From positions 10,788-16,374 of the forward strand of contig PCWU01000080.1 of the NCBI GenBank assembly GCA_002787455.1: 5,587 nucleotides of DNA, written 5' to 3'. The notes beneath the pieces were generated by a model. It did not search any database and was not told the origin of the DNA. It saw nothing but the letters and a program-made list of their open reading frames with translations. Of the stretch, positions 1-5,490 are shown one piece after another; the first letter of the stretch is position 1, and every line of letters begins with the position of its first letter. The DNA is from Gallionellaceae bacterium CG11_big_fil_rev_8_21_14_0_20_60_62 (GTDB taxonomy: Bacteria; Pseudomonadota; Gammaproteobacteria; Burkholderiales; Gallionellaceae). The position numbers and the translations under genes were made by a program.

Positions 1-903
1 GGTGAAAACAATGCCGGCGCGCTGCCGAGCAGTTCGCGCGCGGTTCCCATTTTCAGCCTCGACAGCGGCCTGATCTTCGAGCGCAACGACTCCATCCTCG
101 GGGCGGGCTACACGCAAACCCTGGAGCCGCGCGCTTATTACGTGCGCATTCCCTACCGCAACCAGGATCAGTTGCCCAATTTCGATTCCGCCGAGGCGCC
201 GTTCACCTTCAGCCAGATGTTCAGCGAGAACCGGTTTCTGGGGAGTGACCGGGTGGGCGACGCCGATATGGTCACGCTGGCGCTTACCTCGCGCGCCATC
301 GCCGCCGACGATGGCACGGAAAGACTGCGGGTGGCGGTTGCGGAACGTTTTTTCCTCGACACGCCGAGGGTGAATTTGGTGACACCCAACGACAGCAGCA
401 ATCGCACCGATATTCTGGGCACCCTGGAAGGGCGGGTGACCCGCGCATTGCGGGTTGACGGCCAGATGCGTTACAACCCGAACGAGAGCAACGTGCAAAA
501 CTATAACCTTTCCGTCCGCTACCATCCCGAGGCGGGCAAGGCGCTCAATCTGGGTTACCGCTTTACCCGGCAAACCTTGAGCCAGGTCGATATGTCCGCC
601 CAATGGCCGCTGTACGGGCGCTGGCACGGGGTGGGGCGGTTCAACTATTCCCTGCGTGACAGCCGTAATTTGGAAGCGCTCGCCGGGCTTGAGTATAATG
701 CCGCCTGCTGGGCGGTGCGATTTGTGGCGCAGAGTTTTGCCACCGCGACCCTGGAACGCACTACCGGCGTATTTTTGCAACTCGAACTGAACGATCTGGT
801 GCGGATCGGTTCTGATCCGCTCAAGGCATTGCGCGACAGCGTGCCAAACTATTCCGTATTTAAAACGCCATCCCCCGCCGCACCGGTTGAAGGACTGCGC
901 TAA
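1..903 (+). CDS. lptD: LptD (LPS-assembly outer-membrane protein), C-terminal 300 residues, 5' truncated by window edge
   Basis: LptD, with the lipoprotein LptE, forms the outer-membrane translocon that inserts lipopolysaccharide into the outer leaflet. The frame is open from base 1 to the TAA at 901-903, so the gene begins upstream; the GTG at 142 is an internal valine, not a start. The family is recognisable from the barrel region: VPIFSLDSGLIFER near codons 15-28, QTLEPRAYYV near codons 39-48, then LPNFDSAEAPF and FSENRFLGSDRVGDAD, which match the conserved LptD core. The rest alternates polar and hydrophobic residues as in transmembrane beta-strands. The last strands contain EYNAACWAVRF, with one cysteine at codon 236 (bases 706-708), where E. 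coli has an adjacent Cys-Cys pair used for interdomain disulfides. The N-terminal periplasmic domain is outside the window. surA follows after 20 nt, the conserved arrangement of a barrel protein and its chaperone. Confidence 0.96.
   Translation, partial: GENNAGALPSSSRAVPIFSLDSGLIFERNDSILGAGYTQTLEPRAYYVRIPYRNQDQLPNFDSAEAPFTFSQMFSENRFLGSDRVGDADMVTLALTSRAIAADDGTERLRVAVAERFFLDTPRVNLVTPNDSSNRTDILGTLEGRVTRALRVDGQMRYNPNESNVQNYNLSVRYHPEAGKALNLGYRFTRQTLSQVDMSAQWPLYGRWHGVGRFNYSLRDSRNLEALAGLEYNAACWAVRFVAQSFATATLERTTGVFLQLELNDLVRIGSDPLKALRDSVPNYSVFKTPSPAAPVEGLR
670..699 (+). promoter_or_regulatory. candidate sigma70 promoter inside lptD, upstream of surA
   Basis: TTGGAA (670-675) and a perfect TATAAT (694-699) are separated by 18 nt. 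The -35 box matches the consensus at four of six positions. Initiation would fall near base 706 and give surA a leader of roughly 220 nt. The TATAAT lies in codons for Glu-Tyr-Asn in a conserved LptD strand, so it may be chance. No other evidence supports transcription from here. Confidence 0.25.
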
Positions 904-923
904 TTCCAGATGATTGAGGACCC

Positions 924-2213
924 ATGCCAAACAAAAGAATCCTGATAGGGCTGTTGTGCGCGGTTTGTGCCGGCCCGTTGCCGGCGATGGCCGCAGCCAT
1001 CCCGCTCGACACGGTGCGGGTGGTAGTCAACGACGGCATCATCACCCGTCTCGAACTGGTGCAGCGCATGCGGGCAGTGGTGCAGCAACTGCAAAGACAG
1101 GGCACCCGGTTGCCGGAAAGCGGCATCCTGGAAAAACAAATGCTGGAGCGGATGATCCAGGAAAAGCTGCTGCTGCAGTTTGCCAAAGAGAACGGCGTGA
1201 GAGTGGACGAGGCGCAGCTGGAAAGTGCCCTGCAACGCATCGCGCAGCAAAACAATTTTCCTTCGCTGGCGGCGTTCCGCCAAAAACTGGAAGCGGACGG
1301 CATCGACTTTCCCCGCTTCCGCGAGGAAATTCGCGGCGAGATGCTGACCTCGCGTTTGCGCGAGCGCGAGGTTGACAGCAAGTTGTTCATTAGCGACAGC
1401 GACATCGAAGCCTACCTCGACACCCAGGCGCTGCAAGGCAAGCAAGGCGAACAACTGCAACTGGCGCACATCCTGATCGTGGTGCCTGAGCAGGCGACTG
1501 CGGACAATTTGCGCAACCTGCAGCGGCGTGCGGAAGAGGCGCTGCAGAAAATGCGCGACGGGGCAACCTTTGCGCAGATCGCCGCAGGCTACTCGGATGC
1601 GCGCGACGCGCTGCAGGGCGGGATGATCGGCTGGCGCCCGCGCAACGAATTGCCCGCCCTGTTTGCCGATGCGCTGGCGCCCCTGCAACCGGGTCAGTTG
1701 ACCGGGATTTTGCGCAGTCCCAGCGGCTTCCACCTGCTCAAACTGCTCGACCGTCGCAACGATGACGCGCCTGTTTTTATTACCCAGACCCGCGCGCGCC
1801 ACATCCTGATCAAGACCAGCGAACTGGTCTCTGAAAACGACGCGCGCGACCGTTTGCAGGCGATCAAGCGCAGCATTGACGCGGGCGCCGATTTCGCCGA
1901 ACAGGCGCGCCTGCATTCGGAAGACGGCAGCGCGGCGCAGGGCGGCGAACTGGGTTGGATCTCGCCGGGAGAGACCGTGCCGGAATTTGAAACCGCAATG
2001 AATGCCTTGAAAGAAAAACAGACCAGCGGCCTGGTGAAATCCGGTTTCGGCTGGCACCTGATCCAGGTGCTGGCGCGGCGCAGCGCCGATGTCAGCGAAC
2101 AGCAAAAGAAGCAACAGGCGCGCAACGCCATTCGCGCCTACAAGTCGGATGAGGCCTACCAGGACTGGTTGCGCCAGTTGCGCGACCGTGCCTTCATCGA
2201 ATATCGCGAATAA
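924..2213 (+). CDS. surA: SurA periplasmic chaperone / peptidyl-prolyl cis-trans isomerase
   Basis: SurA is a periplasmic chaperone that escorts unfolded outer-membrane proteins, LptD among them, to the BAM complex; it also carries parvulin-type prolyl isomerase domains. The 429-residue length is close to E. coli SurA (428). Residues 1-23 form a signal peptide: a short basic start (NKR), a hydrophobic core and a likely cleavage after AMA. Residues about 28-165 are the SurA N-terminal chaperone region, opening with LDTVRVVVNDGIITRLEL. Parvulin domain 1 spans about 178-278 (AHILIV at 181, QGGMIGWR at 231, SGFHLLKLL at 267). Parvulin domain 2 spans about 288-386 (RARHILIK at 290, QGGELGWI at 339, FGWHLIQVL at 375). 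The C-terminal helix, about 391-429, packs with the N-terminal region in the known structure. GAGGA at 916-920, three bases before the ATG, is a somewhat close ribosome-binding site. Mature SurA has no cysteine. In E. coli the second parvulin domain is the active one; that it holds here is inference. Confidence 0.97.
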   Translation: MPNKRILIGLLCAVCAGPLPAMAAAIPLDTVRVVVNDGIITRLELVQRMRAVVQQLQRQGTRLPESGILEKQMLERMIQEKLLLQFAKENGVRVDEAQLESALQRIAQQNNFPSLAAFRQKLEADGIDFPRFREEIRGEMLTSRLREREVDSKLFISDSDIEAYLDTQALQGKQGEQLQLAHILIVVPEQATADNLRNLQRRAEEALQKMRDGATFAQIAAGYSDARDALQGGMIGWRPRNELPALFADALAPLQPGQLTGILRSPSGFHLLKLLDRRNDDAPVFITQTRARHILIKTSELVSENDARDRLQAIKRSIDAGADFAEQARLHSEDGSAAQGGELGWISPGETVPEFETAMNALKEKQTSGLVKSGFGWHLIQVLARRSADVSEQQKKQQARNAIRAYKSDEAYQDWLRQLRDRAFIEYRE

Positions 2214-2214
2214 G

Positions 2215-3213
2215 GTGTCAAAACCCCTCGTCATAACCGCCGGCGAGCCGGCCGGGATCGGCCCCGATCTTTGCCTGCAGCTGGTGCGGCTTGCCCTGCC
2301 GCTGGTGATCATTGCCGACAAGACGCTGTTGCAACAGCGCGCGGCGCAACTTGGCAGCGCAATCCAGCTTCATGACTACACGGCAGGCGCACCGCACTTT
2401 ATCGGCAAGTTGAGCGTACTGCATGTGCCCCTGGCACAACCCGCGCAGGCGGGCCGGCTGAATGCGGCCAATGCGCGTTATGTGCTGGACACCTTGCGCC
2501 GTGCCGTGCAGGGTTGCGCATCCGGCGAATTCTCCGGCATGGTCACCGCCCCGGTGCACAAGGGCATCATCAACGATGCAGGCATACCTTTCACCGGCCA
2601 CACCGAATTTCTGGCCGAACTGACCAACACGCCGCAGGTGGTGATGATGTTGGCAGGTGGTGACATGCGCGTTGCATTGGTTACCACCCATCTGCCGTTG
2701 CGTGGGGTGGCGGACGCGATCACAGCACCGCTGCTGGAAAACGTGTTGCGTATTTTGCGGCACGACCTGCAATGCCGCTTCGGCATCGTCCGCCCGCGCA
2801 TTCTGGTGGCCGGGCTCAATCCGCACGCGGGCGAGGGTGGCCATCTCGGACGCGAGGAAATCGAGGTCATGATTCCGGTGCTGGACAAGCTGCGCGCCGA
2901 AGGTTTCGATGTCAGCCCGCCGATCCCCGCCGACACCTTGTTCGCCCCGCATCGCTTGCGCGCTTGTGATGCGGTATTGACGATGTACCACGACCAGGGC
3001 TTGCCGGTGCTGAAGCACGCCAGCTTCGGCGCGGGCGTGAATATCACGCTCGGTTTGCCCCTCATCCGCACCTCGGTCGATCATGGCACGGCGCTTGATC
3101 TGGCGGGCACCGGCAAGGCGGAGGTCGGCAGCTTGCTGGAAGCGATCAAGGTGGCGGTAGAAATGGCGCAGTGCGAAAAAGCTTTCTCCGGGCATACACA
3201 TGAGCGGGCATAA
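2215..3213 (+). CDS. pdxA: PdxA, 4-hydroxythreonine-4-phosphate dehydrogenase, GTG start
   Basis: PdxA is a cytoplasmic, metal-dependent NAD(P) oxidoreductase. It oxidises 4-phosphohydroxy-L-threonine; the product decarboxylates to 3-amino-2-oxopropyl phosphate, which PdxJ condenses with deoxyxylulose 5-phosphate to make pyridoxine 5'-phosphate. The GTG at 2215 gives 332 residues, near the family length of about 330, and places the conserved ITAGEPAGIGPDL at residues 7-19. The open frame extends further upstream, but only inside surA and without homology. Metal-ligand histidines are visible at H159 (TTHLPL), H204 (NPHAGEGG) and H259 (MYHDQGLPV), each exactly seven residues before E. coli H166, H211 and H266. 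Other family signatures are TAPVHKGIIN (111-120), FTGHTEFLA (126-134) and RTSVDHGTALDLAG (285-298). The start lies one base after the surA stop and has no separate Shine-Dalgarno beyond AAGG overlapping the junction, so translational coupling to surA is likely. The 3' end overlaps rsmA by 14 nt. Confidence 0.97.
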   Translation: MSKPLVITAGEPAGIGPDLCLQLVRLALPLVIIADKTLLQQRAAQLGSAIQLHDYTAGAPHFIGKLSVLHVPLAQPAQAGRLNAANARYVLDTLRRAVQGCASGEFSGMVTAPVHKGIINDAGIPFTGHTEFLAELTNTPQVVMMLAGGDMRVALVTTHLPLRGVADAITAPLLENVLRILRHDLQCRFGIVRPRILVAGLNPHAGEGGHLGREEIEVMIPVLDKLRAEGFDVSPPIPADTLFAPHRLRACDAVLTMYHDQGLPVLKHASFGAGVNITLGLPLIRTSVDHGTALDLAGTGKAEVGSLLEAIKVAVEMAQCEKAFSGHTHERA

Positions 3214-3982
3214 GGCCAAGAAGCAGTTTGGCCAGAATTTCCTTGTTGACCAAACCGTCATCGCCGACATCGTGCGCAGTATCAGCCCCCAGCCGAATGA
3301 CCACATGGTGGAGATCGGACCCGGCCTGGGCGCGCTGACCCGTCCGTTGTTGCAGCATTTGCATAAACTGCATCTGGTGGAGATCGACCGCGACATCATC
3401 GCGCGCCTGAAGACCGATTACCCGCAGGACACGATCGTCATCCATGAGGGCGACGCGCTGCAATTCGATTTTTCAACACTGGATGCGCCCTTGCGCATCG
3501 TCGGCAATCTGCCCTACAACATCTCCTCGCCCTTGCTGTTCCATTTTGCGGCCTTTGCCGCGCGCATCACCGACATGCATTTCATGCTGCAGAATGAAGT
3601 GGTGGAGCGCATGGTGGCCGCGCCCTCGACGCCGCAATACGGGCGGCTGTCGGTGATGCTGCAATACCGCTTTGAGATGGAGAAGCTGCTCGACGTGCCG
3701 CCGCAATCGTTTCGTCCTGCACCCAAGGTCGATTCCGCCATCGTGCGCATGATCCCGCTGCCCGCCGACCGGATACAGGTCAGAAATGAAGGGCTGTTCG
3801 CCCGGGCCGTGGCTGCGGCTTTCGGGCAACGACGCAAGACCTTGCGTAACACGCTTAAAGCATGGCTGGCCGAAGCCGATTTTGCCCGGCTCGGTATCGA
3901 TGCGCAGTTGCGCGCGGAGAATCTGGGGGTGGCTGAATTCACCCGCATCGCCAACTTGCTGAACGAGCGCGGTGCAGTCTAG
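3200..3982 (+). CDS. rsmA: RsmA (KsgA), 16S rRNA dimethyladenosine transferase
   Basis: RsmA uses S-adenosylmethionine to dimethylate two adjacent adenines in the 3'-terminal helix of 16S rRNA (A1518 and A1519 in E. coli) and acts as a late checkpoint in 30S subunit assembly. The 260-residue product has the family landmarks in order: KKQFGQNFLVD (7-17), SAM-binding motif I EIGPGLGALT (38-47), the acidic ribose-binding motif VEID (60-63), GDA (84-86), catalytic NLPYNISSP (103-111), RPAPKVDSAIV (172-182) and FGQRRKTLRNTL (208-219). No catalytic residue appears missing. The ATG at 3200 lies inside the end of pdxA and keeps the basic tail before FGQNF. No clear Shine-Dalgarno precedes it, so translation probably depends on ribosomes finishing pdxA. 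The pdxA-rsmA pairing is widely conserved, but apaG does not follow here as it does in E. coli. Confidence 0.97.
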   Translation: MSGHKAKKQFGQNFLVDQTVIADIVRSISPQPNDHMVEIGPGLGALTRPLLQHLHKLHLVEIDRDIIARLKTDYPQDTIVIHEGDALQFDFSTLDAPLRIVGNLPYNISSPLLFHFAAFAARITDMHFMLQNEVVERMVAAPSTPQYGRLSVMLQYRFEMEKLLDVPPQSFRPAPKVDSAIVRMIPLPADRIQVRNEGLFARAVAAAFGQRRKTLRNTLKAWLAEADFARLGIDAQLRAENLGVAEFTRIANLLNERGAV

Positions 3983-4031
3983 TTTCGGTTAGAATCCCAT
4001 CCCCGTACCACAATGCCTGCGGCAATTCATC
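3983..4031 (+). promoter_or_regulatory. rsmA-thiD intergenic gap with weak candidate -10 box
   Basis: This is the largest non-coding gap in the window (49 nt). A TAGAAT at 3990-3995 is one mismatch from the -10 consensus and would start transcription about 30 nt before thiD. No acceptable -35 box lies 16-18 nt upstream, and there is no extended -10 TG. The gap is too short for a TPP riboswitch, and I see neither its conserved CTGAGA-type box nor a terminator hairpin. A promoter here is speculative; read-through from rsmA is equally possible. Confidence 0.22.
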
Positions 4032-4874
4032 ATGTCTGACATCCCACCCATTGTTTTGACCTTTGCCGCCACCGATCCTAGCGGTGGCGCCGGCATCCAG
4101 GCCGATATTCTGACCATCGCCAGCATGGGTTGCCACCCCTTGTCGGTGGTGACCGCGATCACGGTACAGGACACCAGCGGCGTGGAAGACGTGCAGGCGG
4201 TGGATGCCGACTGGGTCGTTGATCAGGCGCGCTCCGTGCTGGAGGATATGCCGGTCGCCGCATTCAAAATCGGTCTGTTGGGCAGCGTGGAAAACATCGC
4301 GGCGATTGCCGAAGTGATCTCCGATTATCCCGATGTGCCGCTGGTGTTCGATCCGGTGCTGGCTTCCGGACGCGGCGACGAGCTGGCGAACGAGGATATG
4401 CTGGACGCCTTGCGCGAACTGTTGCTGCCACAGACGACCCTGCTTACGCCAAACAGCATGGAAGCGCGACGCCTGATCGTGGACGAAAACAACGAGGCGG
4501 ACGATCCGAATCTGGCCGAGAGCGCCAAACGCATCCTGCAACTCGGCTGCGAATATGTGCTGATCACCGGCACCCACGAAAATACCCCCAAGGTCATCAA
4601 CACGCTCTACGGCGAGGGCGGTCTGTTGCGCAGCGATACCTGGCCGCGCCTGCCCGGCATTTATCATGGCTCCGGCTGTACGCTGTCCTCGGCCATCGCG
4701 GCTTTGCTCGCCAATGGATTGTCGATGGAAGAGGCGGTGCGCGAGGCGCAGGAATACACCTGGGAAGCGCTGAAATACGGTTTCCGCCCCGGCATGGGAC
4801 AGCATATTCCGGATCGCCTGTTCTGGGGACGCGGCGACGAGGACGAAGAGCGCAGTGAAGAAACGCGCCATTGA
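4032..4874 (+). CDS. thiD: ThiD-type hydroxymethylpyrimidine / phosphomethylpyrimidine kinase
   Basis: ThiD is a ribokinase-fold enzyme that phosphorylates 4-amino-5-hydroxymethyl-2-methylpyrimidine (HMP) and then HMP-phosphate, giving the pyrimidine diphosphate that ThiE joins to the thiazole unit. Family features in the 280-residue product are LTFAATDPSGGAGIQADI at 9-26, TAITVQDTSGV at 41-51 (pyrimidine-site Gln46), FDPVLASGRGDEL at 106-118, LLTPNSMEA at 137-145, and the anion-hole motif HGSGCTLSSAIAA at 212-224 with Cys216. Departures from the textbook enzyme are KIGLLGS (79-85), where Met usually follows the Gly, SGRGD after DPVLA, and GSGC rather than GTGC. A 14-residue charged tail (267-280) extends past the FRPGMGQHIPDRLFW segment and is encoded over the thiE ribosome-binding region. 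No clear Shine-Dalgarno precedes the ATG. Pyridoxal kinases share the fold, but the adjoining thiE favours ThiD. Confidence 0.92.
   Translation: MSDIPPIVLTFAATDPSGGAGIQADILTIASMGCHPLSVVTAITVQDTSGVEDVQAVDADWVVDQARSVLEDMPVAAFKIGLLGSVENIAAIAEVISDYPDVPLVFDPVLASGRGDELANEDMLDALRELLLPQTTLLTPNSMEARRLIVDENNEADDPNLAESAKRILQLGCEYVLITGTHENTPKVINTLYGEGGLLRSDTWPRLPGIYHGSGCTLSSAIAALLANGLSMEEAVREAQEYTWEALKYGFRPGMGQHIPDRLFWGRGDEDEERSEETRH
4839..4850 (+). promoter_or_regulatory. thiE ribosome-binding region inside thiD
   Basis: The purine-rich stretch GAGGACGAAGAG lies within the thiD 3' end. GAGGA (4839-4843) sits 11 nt and GAAGAG (4845-4850) 4 nt before the thiE GTG at 4855. Either could pair with the 16S 3' end. 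The same bases encode an acidic Asp/Glu run in the ThiD tail. This supports GTG 4855 as the thiE start. Confidence 0.55.
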
Positions 4875-5490
4875 AGGGCTGTATGCCATCACGCCGGACG
4901 AGCCGCATACCATTGCCCTTCTGGACAAAGTCAGACAGGCCTTGCAGGGCGGCGCGCAGGTCTTGCAGTACCGCAACAAATCCGCCGATTCTGTTCTGCG
5001 CTTGCAACAAGCCCATGCCCTGCGCCAACTGACACGCGAATTCGGCGCCACCTTCATCGTGAATGATGACGCGCGTCTGGCGGCGCAGGTCGGGGCGGAC
5101 GGTGTGCATCTGGGCGGTGAAGATGGCGGTATTGCCGCCGCCAGAGCGTTGCTTGGCGAGGCAAAGATTGTCGGGGTGTCTTGCTATAATCGCGCGCCGC
5201 TGGCGTTCGAGGCAGTGCGACAAGGTGCGGACTATGTGGCATTCGGCGCTTTTTTTGCGTCTGCGGTCAAACCCGGCGCGGTGCAAGCGGAAGTGTCGAT
5301 GTTGCAGGCGGCGCGGCGCGAATTATGCGTGCCCATCGTCGCCATCGGCGGCATCACATTGCAGAACGGCGCGGCTCTGATTGCGGCGGGCGCCGATGCG
5401 CTGGCGGTCATCTCGGCGCTGTGGAACGCGCCGGACATCGAACAGGCGGCACGGGATTTTTCAACTTTATTCGGCAGGACATCAGCATGA
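4855..5490 (+). CDS. thiE: ThiE, thiamine-phosphate synthase, GTG start
   Basis: ThiE is a cytoplasmic TIM-barrel enzyme that joins HMP diphosphate to the thiazole phosphate, releasing pyrophosphate and giving thiamine phosphate. From the GTG at 4855 the protein has 211 residues, typical for the family, and begins directly before the first strand GLYAITPD (8-15). Visible motifs are LQYRNKSAD (37-45, with the pyrimidine/diphosphate-binding Gln38, Arg40 and Lys42), FIVNDDARLA (67-76), GVHLGGED (83-90), VGVSCYN (106-112), FGAFFASAVKPGA (130-142) and the phosphate-binding AIGGIT (163-168). Asp71 and Asp90 are spaced 19 apart, as are the magnesium ligands Asp93 and Asp112 of B. subtilis ThiE. The common GQED is GGED here. 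The start overlaps thiD by 20 nt and the stop overlaps the hemL ATG, so the three genes are probably co-translated. Confidence 0.95.
   Translation: MKKRAIEGLYAITPDEPHTIALLDKVRQALQGGAQVLQYRNKSADSVLRLQQAHALRQLTREFGATFIVNDDARLAAQVGADGVHLGGEDGGIAAARALLGEAKIVGVSCYNRAPLAFEAVRQGADYVAFGAFFASAVKPGAVQAEVSMLQAARRELCVPIVAIGGITLQNGAALIAAGADALAVISALWNAPDIEQAARDFSTLFGRTSA
5182..5190 (+). promoter_or_regulatory. candidate extended -10 promoter inside thiE, upstream of hemL
   Basis: TGCTATAAT is a perfect extended -10 element (TGN followed by TATAAT), which can function without a good -35 box; none is present 16-18 nt upstream. A start near 5197 would give hemL a leader of about 290 nt. The same bases encode Cys-Tyr-Asn of the conserved GVSCYN motif of ThiE, so the match may be forced by protein sequence. 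Confidence 0.25.

Noticed and set aside
142..144. GTG at 142 as the start of the lptD frame
   Set aside because: The same frame is open to base 1 and the upstream codons match LptD, so this is an internal valine.
954..977. Cysteines in the SurA signal peptide as a lipoprotein box
   Set aside because: Cys12 and Cys15 do not have the required Leu and small residues at -3 to -1, and AMA cleavage at 23 fits a normal secreted protein.
2069..2088. GGCGC/GCGCC inverted repeat near the end of surA
   Set aside because: It is short, inside coding sequence, without a T run, and such GC palindromes are common at this base composition.
2089..2214. ATG at 2089 as the pdxA start
   Set aside because: It would add 42 residues overlapping surA with no PdxA homology; the GTG at 2215 gives the family length and N-terminus.
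900..2321. Long open frame of 473 codons on the minus strand across surA
   Set aside because: It lies wholly antisense to a clearly recognised surA (and the start of pdxA), shows no recognisable domain, and is expected from codon bias in GC-rich DNA.
2218..3399. Open frame of 393 codons on the minus strand across pdxA and rsmA
   Set aside because: It is antisense to two recognised genes, with a His/Gln/Arg-rich composition typical of antisense translation and no family motif.
3983..4031. TPP riboswitch or terminator between rsmA and thiD
   Set aside because: 49 nt is too short, and neither the conserved riboswitch boxes nor a GC hairpin with a T run is present.
3939..5057. Open frame of 372 codons on the minus strand across thiD and thiE
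   Set aside because: It mirrors thiD and thiE, with low-complexity composition and no domain; not a gene.
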